Assembly (NCBI RefSeq): GCF_048551375.1
Contig: NZ_JBLYZJ010000009.1
Span: 1 to 64,000, forward strand
Length of the DNA stretch: 64,000 nucleotides
Origin: Faucicola sp048551375
GTDB lineage: Bacteria > Pseudomonadota > Gammaproteobacteria > Pseudomonadales > Moraxellaceae
Direction of reading: 5' to 3'
Below are positions 32,017-40,455 of the stretch, piece after piece. The notes under the pieces were generated by a model. The model was not told where the DNA came from and searched no databases. It was given only the letters and a program-made list of their open reading frames with translations. Within the stretch, counting starts at the first letter, position 1. Every line of letters starts with the position of its first letter. The position numbers were made by a program, and so were the translations under genes.

Positions 32017-32036
32017 ACGGTATATTTTACGGTATA
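32017..32036 (+). promoter_or_regulatory. Paired ACGGTATA sites near attR
   Basis: Direct copies at 32017-32024 and 32029-32036, 12 bp apart, match the pair at 23724-23743 including the intervening TTTT. Arm-type integrase binding sites at both ends are the simplest reading. Confidence 0.6.
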
Positions 32037-32097
32037 TTTTTTTGTTGAAATCTTAAAACCCTTTAGTATCAATGGTTGTAGCGTGTAGTTTGGTTTA

Positions 32098-32207
32098 CGC
32101 CACTCCGACCAAACAACATATTAAGGGCGTTCGTTATAGTTCACGAACGCCCTTTTTATATGGGTTTCAGCCATCTAGCCGTTCATTGCGGTTCAGTCAA
32201 ATTCCTT
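32098..32207 (+). repeat. attR: 110-bp direct repeat
   Basis: Exact copy of 23597-23706, with the last 14 nt of tRNA-Pro but no tRNA body before it. It holds a second copy of the tRNA terminator at 32123-32157. Confidence 0.95.
32123..32157 (+). terminator. Second copy of the tRNA-Pro terminator, inside attR
   Basis: Identical 12-bp stem and T5 to 23622-23656. It would end transcripts leaving the element toward the host tRNA operon. Confidence 0.85.
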
Positions 32208-32364
32208 AGCGTATATTGTGGTTCGATATTTGTATTAAAATGTACGCCATATTGCAAGGAGTAAAGAAAACGCCTTGCTCCCTATGTTAATTGGTACAAG
32301 TGTGGTAAAAAATTACTTATTTTTTTAATGACCTGGCTTTATATTCAAATAGATATAACCAAAA

Positions 32365-32397
32365 CAAAAAAACCTCTGGAGATTTCAGAGGTTTTTT
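32365..32397 (-). terminator. Bidirectional terminator after the tRNA operon
   Basis: AACCTCTG pairs with CAGAGGTT (8 bp, 7-nt loop), flanked by A-rich and T-rich tracts, so it can work both ways. It ends the Pro-Arg-His tRNA transcript on the minus strand. Confidence 0.8.
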
Positions 32398-32423
32398 GTT
32401 TAATTCATTAGAGCTTTATATAT

Positions 32424-32500
32424 TGGGGCGAATGATGGGGCTCGAACCCACGACAACCGAGATCACAACCCGGGGCTCTACCAACTGAGCTACATCCGCC
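32424..32500 (-). tRNA. tRNA-His (anticodon GTG)
   Basis: Minus-strand cloverleaf starting with the extra G-1 (GGCGGATG) opposite discriminator C, as is specific to tRNA-His; the anticodon loop TTGTGAT gives GTG. CCA is encoded. Third tRNA of the operon. Confidence 0.97.
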
Positions 32501-32534
32501 ATAGTAAATTATATTGTGACACAAACACGCAATA

Positions 32535-32611
32535 TGGCGCGCCTGACAGGATTCGAACCTGTGACCACCTGCTTAGAAGGCAGATGCTCTATCCAACTGA
32601 GCTACAGGCGC
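32535..32611 (-). tRNA. tRNA-Arg (anticodon TCT)
   Basis: 77-nt minus-strand cloverleaf; the anticodon loop CTTCTAA between TCTGC and GCAGG gives TCT, and CCA is encoded. Middle member of the Pro-Arg-His cluster. Confidence 0.97.
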
Positions 32612-32675
32612 ATAAAAAAAAGCCTGTTCGGCTCTTTGCTCTTTGTAGTAATTGATAACTACCAATCACAAAGAG

Positions 32676-32752
32676 TGGTCGGGGCGACAGGATTCGAACC
32701 TACGACCCCCTGCTCCCAAAGCAGGTGCTCTACCAAGCTGAGCTACGCCCCG
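32676..32752 (-). tRNA. tRNA-Pro (anticodon TGG)
   Basis: 77-nt minus-strand cloverleaf with acceptor CGGGGCG, anticodon loop TTTGGGA (TGG) and encoded CCA. First gene of the tRNA operon. It reads most CCN codons and overlaps in function with the tRNA-Pro(GGG) at 23534. Confidence 0.97.
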
Positions 32753-32803
32753 ACATTTACTTACCTTTTAGTGAGTTCTTTAACTCTTCGCTAAGTGGTG
32801 CGT

Positions 32804-32832
32804 ATAATATAGCAAGCGTGTATCTCTGTCAA
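32804..32832 (-). promoter_or_regulatory. Predicted tRNA operon promoter
   Basis: Minus strand TTGACA (32827-32832), 17-bp spacer, TATTAT (32804-32809), close to the sigma-70 consensus, about 50 bp before tRNA-Pro(TGG). Confidence 0.75.
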
Positions 32833-32967
32833 CGGTTTTTTTCATTTTTTGTGATTTTTCTTTATCGGTTTTATTTTGCCTAGTTTTTAACCGCTGAGTT
32901 TTTAATAAAATATAACGTGGGTAACGCTATGCTAACCCACGCTACTTTGTTATGGTGCAACAGCGGT

Positions 32968-34083
32968 CTATGACTGTTTGGCTTTTAGGCTTGCCCCAAA
33001 TGCTAACATTCTATCCAGTGGGATTTTGGCTTTTTCAATCAAATCCGCATCGACCAAGATTTCGTGAGTTTGGGCGGTTGGTGTGCCGATACTTTCGAGA
33101 GCGTTGATGATTTGGTCGAGGTCATTCATCGCCATCCAAGGGCAATGAGCACATGAGCGACAGGTCGCCCCCTCCCCTCGTGTTGGGGCTTCAATTAGCA
33201 CTTTATCTGGGGCGGCTTGTTGCATTTTATAAAAAATACCACGGTCAGTCGCCACGATAAACATTTTATGTGGTAAGGTCTGAGCGGCTTTGATTAGCTG
33301 ACTGGTACTCCCCACCGCATCAGCGATTTCGGTCATTTCAATCGGTGATTCTGGATGTACCAAAATACCTGCCTCTGGGTACATTTCTTTCATGGTAGCA
33401 AGGCTACGACTGCGAAATTCTTCATGTACGATACATGAGCCGTCCCACAACAGCATATCTGCTCCCACTTTGCTTTGGATATAACGTCCAAGATGTTGGT
33501 CAGGGGCCCAAATGATTTTTTCGCCCTCACTGTCCAAGTGGTCGATAAGTTCAACGGCAATGCTGGAAGTCACGACCCAATCAGCACGAGCTTTCACCGC
33601 TGCCGAGGTATTGGCATATACCACCACGGTGCGGTCAGGATGTTGGTCGCAAAATGCACTAAAATCTTCAATCGGACAGCCCAAGTCCAGTGAACAAGTG
33701 GCTTCGAGGGTTGGCATTAGCACGGTTTTTTGTGGGCTGAGGATTTTGGCAGATTCGCCCATAAATTTGACCCCTGCAACTATCAGCACATCTGCGGTGC
33801 TATCTCGCCCAAAGCGTGCCATTTCCAAGCTATCCGACACGATACCGCCTGTGGCTTCGGCAATGGCTTGAATGTTTGGGTCGGTATAATAATGGGCAAT
33901 TAAGGTGGCGTTATGTTGTTTTAATAGCTCGCTAATACGCTGTTTTTTAACTTCAAATTCTGCGTCATCAATTTGGATGTCTTGGGGAATGCCGAGTTTA
34001 TCAAGATGTTCTTTGACGATTTGTTTGGCAGAAACGTCTATCAGCTGTTCTTTCATGGGGGCATTGGCGGATTGGCTAGTCAT
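32968..34083 (-). CDS. nadA: Quinolinate synthase A
   Basis: NadA condenses iminoaspartate with dihydroxyacetone phosphate to quinolinate in NAD biosynthesis, using a 4Fe-4S cluster. In the 371-aa product candidate ligands are C130 or C136 (ATCSLDLGC), C217 (WDGSCIVHE) and the cluster C308/C311/C314 (TCRSCAHCPWM). The substrate-binding YANTSAAVKARADWVVTSS is present. It stands alone, divergent from the next gene. Confidence 0.97.
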   Translation of the reverse strand: MTSQSANAPMKEQLIDVSAKQIVKEHLDKLGIPQDIQIDDAEFEVKKQRISELLKQHNATLIAHYYTDPNIQAIAEATGGIVSDSLEMARFGRDSTADVLIVAGVKFMGESAKILSPQKTVLMPTLEATCSLDLGCPIEDFSAFCDQHPDRTVVVYANTSAAVKARADWVVTSSIAVELIDHLDSEGEKIIWAPDQHLGRYIQSKVGADMLLWDGSCIVHEEFRSRSLATMKEMYPEAGILVHPESPIEMTEIADAVGSTSQLIKAAQTLPHKMFIVATDRGIFYKMQQAAPDKVLIEAPTRGEGATCRSCAHCPWMAMNDLDQIINALESIGTPTAQTHEILVDADLIEKAKIPLDRMLAFGASLKAKQS

Positions 34084-34284
34084 GTTGGCGAAGTCCTTTT
34101 GATTATTTAAATTTGGCGGATTTTAGGCTAACTATAGCAGATATTATGAGGCTTTTTGGCAAAATTGCGGTTTTATGCAGAATTTTTTTGTGAAAAGTGC
34201 TATATTCAAATATAAAATACACAACATTTTATGACAATTTTATGAATTTTTAAATTTTTTATCTGAAAATAAGGCACTTCCATC

Positions 34285-35634
34285 ATGGCAACCTCTTGGA
34301 TAGCTGATTTACCAACGTATCCTTATCAACAAATCATCACCATTTTTGCTACGGCGGTGGGCTGTGGTATGTTGATTGGGATTGAGCGTGAACGCCATAA
34401 TACGGCTCGTGGTAAGCCGTCTTTTGCAGGTTTTCGCACCTATGTATTGATGAGTTTGATGGGGGCAATGAGTTTTTTGTTTGGCGTTGCCACAGGCATT
34501 GTAGGGCTGATGTTTGCCAGTGGGGTGGCGTTGGTATCGCAATCTAAAAACACCCATGAAAGCCCCGGTATCACCTCAGAAGTGGCATTGGTGATGAGTT
34601 TTTTGATTGGGGCATTGTGCGTATGGCAACCTTTGGTGGCGACCAGTAGTGCGGTGATTGTGACTGGGTTTTTGTTATCCAAAAGCTCACTCGATAACTT
34701 CGCCAGTCGTTGGCTTACCGAGGCAGAAATGCGTGATGGTACGATGTTATTGGCATTGGCGTTGGTGGCGTTGCCCTTGATGCCAAACAAACCCTACTGG
34801 GGAACGGTGCTAAATCCCTATGTCACGGTACGGTTATTAATTTTGATTTTGGCGGTGCAGGCGGTGGCTCACCTTGCCAAACGCTTGTTGTCATTGCGTC
34901 ATGCGATGTCGCTAAGTAGCCTTGCCTCTGGTTTCGTATCGAGTACCGCCACGGTTGCCAGTCTTGGGTTACAGGTGCGGACAGGTATGGCTTCACCCAA
35001 AGTCAATGCAGGCGGTGCGTTGATTTCGTGCGTAGCGACCTTAATTCAATTTATCATCATTGCCAGTGGGACAAATATGGCTTGGCTAAAAGTGGTGATT
35101 TTACCTGTGATTGTCGGCAGTATCGTGGGGGCAGTTTGGGGCTTGTGGCTGTTAAAATCACCCAAAAATATCAACCATCCCCCTACCCCAACCGCCTCAC
35201 CTAACGTAACTGAACTGACGGCTGATAATGCCCAAACTGCAACCACACCAATGGTGAATGACAAAAATAACCGTATGTTTAGCCTAAAAGAGGCAGGGCT
35301 AGTGGCGGTGGCATTGACGCTGATTCAAGTGATGATTTATGGCTTGGGGCAATTATTGGGTGATACAGGGCTGATGGCAGGGACGTTACTGGCGAGTATC
35401 TTTGAGATTCATGCGGCGATGGCGGCAGTGTTTGTGCAAGGCTCGCCTCTGCTATCGTTTAGCAATGCGTTGATGATATCATTCTTGCTTGGGATGACGG
35501 TGCATAGCATTGCTAAATCGGTGAATGCGGTACTCACAGGCGGTTGGCAATATGCCCGTTATTTTATGGCAGGACTGTGGGTACAGACTTTGGTGTTTAA
35601 TGGGATTTTGGTTGCATTGATGGTGTGGGGGTAA
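34285..35634 (+). CDS. MgtC/SapB and DUF4010 membrane protein
   Basis: A 449-aa multispanning inner-membrane protein. Residues about 15-150 match the MgtC/SapB fold (VGCGMLIGIERERHNTARGK, FAGFRTYVLMSLMGA). The rest fits DUF4010 (SSLASGFVSSTATVASLGLQ). A hydrophilic, threonine/proline-rich loop of about 35 residues (near 294-330) separates two helical blocks. Transport or regulatory roles are proposed for relatives, but its function is unknown. It is divergent from nadA across a 201-bp gap. Confidence 0.85.
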   Translation: MATSWIADLPTYPYQQIITIFATAVGCGMLIGIERERHNTARGKPSFAGFRTYVLMSLMGAMSFLFGVATGIVGLMFASGVALVSQSKNTHESPGITSEVALVMSFLIGALCVWQPLVATSSAVIVTGFLLSKSSLDNFASRWLTEAEMRDGTMLLALALVALPLMPNKPYWGTVLNPYVTVRLLILILAVQAVAHLAKRLLSLRHAMSLSSLASGFVSSTATVASLGLQVRTGMASPKVNAGGALISCVATLIQFIIIASGTNMAWLKVVILPVIVGSIVGAVWGLWLLKSPKNINHPPTPTASPNVTELTADNAQTATTPMVNDKNNRMFSLKEAGLVAVALTLIQVMIYGLGQLLGDTGLMAGTLLASIFEIHAAMAAVFVQGSPLLSFSNALMISFLLGMTVHSIAKSVNAVLTGGWQYARYFMAGLWVQTLVFNGILVALMVWG

Positions 35635-35679
35635 TTTCTATCAATTTCTGTTTATTGGTAATTTTTTTTGATTAAGCTA

Positions 35680-35801
35680 GGGCTTACAAAAAACTATCAT
35701 GTGTAGGTTGGGTCGAAGTATGAGACCCAACGTAATTTATTGATAATGTTGGGTTTCGCACGCTCAACCCAACCTACATTCTATAAAAATTTGTAATTCC
35801 C
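35680..35801. repeat. Dispersed 122-bp inverted repeat, copy 1
   Basis: Ends GGGCTTACAAA and TTTGTAATTCCC; inside are GTAGGTTGGGTCGAAGTATG and, inverted, TTGGGTTTCGCACGCTCAAC then CCAACCTAC. A diverged copy lies at 56314-56434 after mrcA. Non-coding, palindromic and dispersed, it fits a MITE or REP-type element. Confidence 0.75.
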
Positions 35802-35815
35802 ATAAGGTAATTTTG

Positions 35816-36007
35816 ATGAATATACCCAATCTTTTGCTCGATGAATCAACATCCAACACCGTTCAAAATTTGGAAACAGTGAATAATGATGGAGATTTAT
35901 CTGATGAATCCATTCGTCAAGTGATCAATCCCGAACGCCTTGCTCAATTATTATCGCAAGCAGACGCTTTTGGGGTGGTAAATTCAGAAAAATTGGATGA
36001 TTTTTAA
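35816..36007 (+). CDS. Small hypothetical acidic protein
   Basis: A 63-aa frame, MNIPNLLLDESTSNTVQNLE and onward, rich in D, E, N and S, with no recognised family. AAGG lies about 9 nt before the ATG, which directly follows repeat copy 1. It is convergent with the flippase gene (7-bp gap between stops). Could be spurious. Confidence 0.35.
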   Translation: MNIPNLLLDESTSNTVQNLETVNNDGDLSDESIRQVINPERLAQLLSQADAFGVVNSEKLDDF

Positions 36008-36014
36008 CGCAAGT

Positions 36015-37451
36015 TTACCGTTTAACAAGTTTCGTTATCAAATTGCGTTCACTATACCCAACCACGCCGATATAGCCGATTAACAATAAATTCGACCACC
36101 AAAATTGATGATTAAATACCGTAACAATCACCACACTACACACGCTTAACAATGCCAAAAATCCCAAGATTTTTTTGGTTTTATACGGAATCGGATAAAA
36201 GTGTTGCCCCAAGCCATACGACACCACCATCATCAAGGCATACACGAACAGCGTCACCCAAGCCGACACCATAAAGCCATATTTTTGCAAAAATAGCATG
36301 TGTAAAAGAATGGTCAAGCCTGCCCCCACCCACGAAATTGCCGAGCCAATCCCTGTGCGGTCGGTGACTTTATACCACGTTGATAAGTTATAATAAATCC
36401 CAAAACACAAATTCGCAATCACGATAATCGGCACGATATTAATCGCCGTCCAATAGCTCTCATCGGTGATAAACAGGCGTTTTAGCCAACCCATATTGGC
36501 AATAATCCCCAACGCCACCACCGAAGCAAACAGGGTAAAATACTCAGTCATCATGGCATAGGTGTTTTTGGCATCGGCATTTTTCATTTGTTTAAACAAA
36601 AACGGCTCAATCCCCATGCGGTATGCCGTGACAAACAAGGTCATCAATACCGCCAATTTATAACAACCGCCATACGCCCCTGCGTCGGCTTTATCAATCA
36701 TATAATATTGAATGATTTTGTCAAAATTTTCATTCACCATAAACGCCAAACCTGCGAGCATCACAGGGTACGAATAGCGAATCATTTTACCAAATAACGC
36801 TTTATCAAAGCTAAATTTCACCTGTTTGACAATCGGCAATAACATGATAAAGGTGGCGATACTGGCGACCAAATTGGCAAAAAACGGATACGACACTTGT
36901 TCGGTTAAACCAAAACTTTTGGCAGATTCGATTGGGATAAAACGGAACAGGGCAATCACCAACACGGTCTGAATAACAATCGAAGTCACTCGAATCACCG
37001 AATATTTGACAGGCTGATTATGGTAACGAAGCCACGCAAACGGCAAGGTACACACGGCATCAAAAAACGCAATCCACGCAAACCAACGCAAAAACTCAGG
37101 GTGTTTGGCATAATCAAGGACTTGCGACAATGGCTGACTAAACGCCAAAATCGCCAATAAAAACACCCCTGCCATCCCAGTGATAAACCAAAAACTGGTA
37201 CTGAACACAGTTTTTTCACCACCGACAACTTCTTCTTTGTCCGAAGCAAAACGGAAAAATGCGGTTTCAAAGCCAAAGGTCAGCACGATATTGATAAAGG
37301 CAATCCACGCATACAAACTTGTAAAGACGGCAAAGGCTTCTTTGTCAATGTAGTGGATATATAAGGGATTGAGTAAAAAAGTGATAACACGAGGCAAAAT
37401 CGCCCCAATGCCGTAGATGATGGTTTCGCCCAATAATCGCTTGATATTCAC
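36015..37451 (-). CDS. Polysaccharide flippase-like membrane protein
   Basis: A 478-aa protein with about twelve to fourteen hydrophobic helices of the MOP-superfamily polysaccharide exporter type (Wzx/RfbX-like). It begins MNIKRLLGETIIYGIGAILP and RVITFLLNPLYIHYIDKEAF, and has RMGIEPFLFKQMKNADAKNT in the centre. Such proteins flip lipid-linked sugars across the inner membrane. No glycosyltransferase or polymerase genes lie near it, so its partner pathway is elsewhere. Stands alone; divergent from the lipoprotein gene. Confidence 0.85.
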   Translation of the reverse strand: MNIKRLLGETIIYGIGAILPRVITFLLNPLYIHYIDKEAFAVFTSLYAWIAFINIVLTFGFETAFFRFASDKEEVVGGEKTVFSTSFWFITGMAGVFLLAILAFSQPLSQVLDYAKHPEFLRWFAWIAFFDAVCTLPFAWLRYHNQPVKYSVIRVTSIVIQTVLVIALFRFIPIESAKSFGLTEQVSYPFFANLVASIATFIMLLPIVKQVKFSFDKALFGKMIRYSYPVMLAGLAFMVNENFDKIIQYYMIDKADAGAYGGCYKLAVLMTLFVTAYRMGIEPFLFKQMKNADAKNTYAMMTEYFTLFASVVALGIIANMGWLKRLFITDESYWTAINIVPIIVIANLCFGIYYNLSTWYKVTDRTGIGSAISWVGAGLTILLHMLFLQKYGFMVSAWVTLFVYALMMVVSYGLGQHFYPIPYKTKKILGFLALLSVCSVVIVTVFNHQFWWSNLLLIGYIGVVGYSERNLITKLVKR

Positions 37452-37561
37452 AATATTGCCTATGACCGATGACAGGTATAAATAAAAGTTAAGATGAAAA
37501 AATTTTGCCTATTTTAAAGCAAAGCTTGTCAATATGATATGTTTGTTTTGAATTGCCAAAT

Positions 37562-37590
37562 GGAACAACCCTATTCAATCGTGGTATAAT
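37562..37590 (+). promoter_or_regulatory. Predicted promoter of the hydrolase lipoprotein
   Basis: Consensus TATAAT at 37585-37590; the -35 (GGAACA at 37562-37567, 17-bp spacer) is weak. The gap 37452-37661 is divergent between the flippase and lipoprotein genes. Confidence 0.4.
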
Positions 37591-37661
37591 CAACAAATGA
37601 CGTTTTATCTTTGTCAAATACCCATAAAAATCAATCAAATAACAAAACAAGGGCTAATAAA

Positions 37662-38801
37662 ATGAAAAACCTCAACCCTAGTCACCCATTATTCATCAGC
37701 TCACTCCTTGTTTCTACGTTAGCCTTAGTCGGCTGTAGCAGTGGTTCATCGAATAACGCCAAATCCTCTAATTCCCCAACGCCAAACAAACCTACGCCTG
37801 CTTCTAGCGTACCACCCACCCCAACACCCAATCAACCTAGCCCTGCTTCCACTGTCGCTCCTACTCCTACCCCAACACCAAATCAGCCTAACCCTAGCCC
37901 TGCCCCAGCCTCGTCACCCTCATCGACCACACCATCAGCACCAACTACGCCAACTACACCAACTACGCCATCGACACCCTCTAGCCCTAGCACACCCCAA
38001 ACGGTTCAGTTTAACAACAGCCAAACTGGGGAAGCCATCAATGCTGTGTGGTATCCACCTGTTTATGACGGCAAACCAAAAGCGGTAGTGGTTGCGTTGC
38101 ACGGCTGTGGCGGATTATGGTCAAGTAGCACCACCCAACCGCAAAAACTCTCTCAACGCTACCGAGAGTATGTGGCTCAATTTCAGCAACAGGGATTTGG
38201 CGTGTTACTACCAGACAGTTTTACCCTACGCAATTTGACCAATGTTTGTCAAACGACTTATGACACTCGCCAACTGACCACCAGTGAGCGTGCAGGCGAT
38301 GCCACAGGGGCGTTAAAATGGCTTGCCTCACAGCCGTATATTGACATGAGCCATGTTGGTTTGGTCGGTTGGTCAAATGGGGCAACCACCAGTTTACGAG
38401 TGCGACTGCAACAAGCCAAAGCCACTGACCCAACCCAGCCCAACTTTGCGTCAACCGCCGTATTTTACCCCGGCTGTGCCAGTATCGCTTCCAAAAATGC
38501 GTCATTGGGCAAAGCCCCATTATTGATTCAAATTGGGGCGGATGATGACTGGACACCTGCTAAAGATTGCGAACAATTACTTAGCCAACGCCAATTAGCA
38601 GGTGAGCCATTTGAGTTAAAAATCTATCCCAATAGCTATCACGGCTTTGACAGTAATGACCCTGTGAAAGTCCGCCTTGATGTGCCAAATGGGGTCAATG
38701 GGGAAACCGCAGGCGTGCATCAAGGGGGCAATCCTGTGACCAATGCACAAGCCAAAGCAGAACTGGACGCATTTTTACGCCGTACGTTAATCGCCAATTA
38801 A
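37662..38801 (+). CDS. Dienelactone-hydrolase-like lipoprotein
   Basis: A 379-aa predicted lipoprotein: lysine-containing signal peptide with lipobox LVGC (C25), then a Pro/Thr/Ser-rich linker (about residues 28-120, many PTPTPNQP units). An alpha/beta-hydrolase domain follows. The hydrolase shows ALHGCGGLW (oxyanion), nucleophile S in GWSNGAT, acid in GADDDWTP and histidine in SYHGFD. Family dienelactone hydrolase, though with Ser rather than the Cys of classical members. Probably anchored in the outer or inner membrane facing the periplasm. Substrate unknown. The start 37662 has AAGGG upstream; an ATG 17 codons earlier would lengthen the signal peptide. Confidence 0.85.
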   Translation: MKNLNPSHPLFISSLLVSTLALVGCSSGSSNNAKSSNSPTPNKPTPASSVPPTPTPNQPSPASTVAPTPTPTPNQPNPSPAPASSPSSTTPSAPTTPTTPTTPSTPSSPSTPQTVQFNNSQTGEAINAVWYPPVYDGKPKAVVVALHGCGGLWSSSTTQPQKLSQRYREYVAQFQQQGFGVLLPDSFTLRNLTNVCQTTYDTRQLTTSERAGDATGALKWLASQPYIDMSHVGLVGWSNGATTSLRVRLQQAKATDPTQPNFASTAVFYPGCASIASKNASLGKAPLLIQIGADDDWTPAKDCEQLLSQRQLAGEPFELKIYPNSYHGFDSNDPVKVRLDVPNGVNGETAGVHQGGNPVTNAQAKAELDAFLRRTLIAN

Positions 38802-38815
38802 GCAATAAGCAAATC

Positions 38816-38881
38816 GTAGGGGCGTAATGCTTACGCCCTGTTTAAAGTTTTAGCGATTGGGCTTATGCAATAAGCCCCTAC
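38816..38881. repeat. 66-bp REP-like double hairpin
   Basis: GTAGGGGCGTAatgctTACGCCC and, inverted, GGGCTTATGCAATAAGCCCC with TAC form two hairpins whose ends are inverted copies of GTAGGGGC. Located 3' of the hydrolase gene and before the shared terminator. Confidence 0.65.
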
Positions 38882-38895
38882 AAGCTGAAAATCAT

Positions 38896-38928
38896 AAAAA
38901 AAGAGCGTATCCAATACGCTCTTTTTTT
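38896..38928. terminator. Bidirectional terminator between the lipoprotein and gltD
   Basis: AAGAGCGTA pairs with TACGCTCTT (9 bp, 5-nt loop) and is flanked by A6 and T7, so it can stop the plus-strand lipoprotein transcript and the minus-strand gltBD transcript. Confidence 0.85.
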
Positions 38929-38941
38929 ACATCATTTTTTA

Positions 38942-40363
38942 TCAAACATCCAAATAATCCAAAATACCTTTGGCAGCTTCACGCCCTTCCCAAATGGCTG
39001 TCACCACAAGGTCAGAACCACGCACCATATCACCACCTGCGAAGATTTTTGGGTTTTTGGTTTGGAATTTATAGGTTTGCTGTTCTGGAGCAATCACTCG
39101 ACCGCTATTGTCCATCTCAATGCCTTGGGCAGTAAACCAATCTGCAGGACTGGTACGGAAACCAAACGCCATAATTACCGCATCGGCAGGTAGCATTTCT
39201 TCTGAATTTGGCACTGGCTCTGGGCTTTGGCGACCACGATTGTCTGGTTTACCCAGTTGCGTGGTAATGACTTTCACGCCTGTGACTTTACCATTTAAGC
39301 CCATGATTTCAATTGGTTGACGGTTAAACAGGAATTGAACCCCTTCTTCACGGGCATTACGCACCTCACGGCGTGAACCGGGCATATTTTCTTCATCACG
39401 GCGATAGGCACAAGTCACTGAAGTCGCCCCTTGACGGATACTGGTGCGGTTACAGTCCATGGCGGTATCACCACCACCGAGTACGACCACTCGCTTGCCT
39501 GCCATATCAATGTAATCACTGGCATCTTTTTCCCACCCTTGACAGCGATTGACATTGGCAATCAAGAAATCAAGGGCATCATACACGCCTTCCAGTTCTT
39601 CACCTGCATAACCGCCTCGCATATAGGTATAAGTCCCCATACCCATAAACACCGCATCGTATTCGGCTAAAATCTCATCAATGGTAATGTCTTTACCAAT
39701 CTCGGTATTAAGGCGGAATTCAACACCCATGCCTTCAAACACTTCACGGCGACGACGCATGACATCTTTTTCCATTTTAAATTCTGGAATACCAAAGGTC
39801 AGCAATCCACCAATTTCTGGACGTTTGTCAAACACCACAGGTTTTACGCCGTTGCGAGCCAAAATATCCGCACAGCCAAGACCTGCAGGGCCTGCACCGA
39901 TGACAGCGACTTTTTTATCCGTCCAAGTCACGCCACTCATATCAGGTCGCCAACCCAACGCAAAGGCGGTGTCGGTGATGTATTTTTCGACATTACCAAT
40001 AGTCACTGCCCCAAAACCGTCATTAAGGGTACACGCCCCTTCACACAGGCGGTCTTGCGGACAGACACGACCGCAGACTTCTGGTAAGGTATTGGTTTGA
40101 TGGCACAGTTCGGCGGCTTGAAAAATTCTGCCTTCAGTCGCCAATTTTAGCCAGTTAGGAATGTAGTTATGCACAGGGCATTTCCATTCACAGTAGGGAT
40201 TGCCACACGCAAGGCAACGGTGGGCTTGGTCAGTGACGGTGTCGGCTTCAAAAGGGTAATAAATCTCGACAAATTCATGTTTGCGTGTGTCGATGTCTTT
40301 TTTGCTAGGGTCGGTGCGAGGCACGTCAAGAAATTGGAAGTCGTTATTTAAGCGTTTTGCCAT
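38942..40363 (-). CDS. gltD: Glutamate synthase (NADPH) small subunit
   Basis: GltD passes electrons from NADPH through FAD and 4Fe-4S clusters to GltB. The 473-aa product starts MAKRLNNDFQFLDV. It has cysteine ligands in CLACGNPYCEWKCPVHN and CGRVCPQDRLCEGAC, an FAD-binding VAVIGAGPAGLGCADILARN, and an NADPH-binding VVVLGGGDTAMDC. The frame is open 19 codons upstream; I chose 40363 by family comparison. It follows gltB by 92 bp. Confidence 0.96.
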   Translation of the reverse strand: MAKRLNNDFQFLDVPRTDPSKKDIDTRKHEFVEIYYPFEADTVTDQAHRCLACGNPYCEWKCPVHNYIPNWLKLATEGRIFQAAELCHQTNTLPEVCGRVCPQDRLCEGACTLNDGFGAVTIGNVEKYITDTAFALGWRPDMSGVTWTDKKVAVIGAGPAGLGCADILARNGVKPVVFDKRPEIGGLLTFGIPEFKMEKDVMRRRREVFEGMGVEFRLNTEIGKDITIDEILAEYDAVFMGMGTYTYMRGGYAGEELEGVYDALDFLIANVNRCQGWEKDASDYIDMAGKRVVVLGGGDTAMDCNRTSIRQGATSVTCAYRRDEENMPGSRREVRNAREEGVQFLFNRQPIEIMGLNGKVTGVKVITTQLGKPDNRGRQSPEPVPNSEEMLPADAVIMAFGFRTSPADWFTAQGIEMDNSGRVIAPEQQTYKFQTKNPKIFAGGDMVRGSDLVVTAIWEGREAAKGILDYLDV

Positions 40364-40455
40364 GTCAAATTTTCCGCTAACTAAAAATTGTCTAAGTGAG
40401 AGGTTAGGTGCGTTTGACACCTAACCGACCTGCCGTAAACGGACTGAACGCATAC

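Larger units (their letters stand above)
23597..32207 (+). mobile_element. Integrated 8.5-kb element at tRNA-Pro(GGG)
   Basis: Perfect 110-bp direct repeats (23597-23706 and 32098-32207) bound a unit of 8501 bp. The first codes for the tRNA 3' end and terminator; a tyrosine integrase follows directly. Contents in order: integrase, toxin-antitoxin pair, DNA-binding-like protein, AlpA-type regulator, winged-helix protein, four small overlapping genes, primase-helicase, candidate origin, zinc-ribbon protein. No capsid, tail, portal or terminase gene is seen. This fits a phage satellite or small integrative island of P4-like logic; the class is inferred. Confidence 0.9.

Noticed and set aside
23597..32207. 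Element as a prophage or insertion sequence
   Set aside because: No virion, packaging or lysis gene and no transposase; ends are tRNA-derived direct repeats.
32516..32794. Plus-strand frame with repeated GFEP.T motifs
   Set aside because: It is the antisense translation of tRNA-Arg and tRNA-Pro genes, a known source of false proteins.
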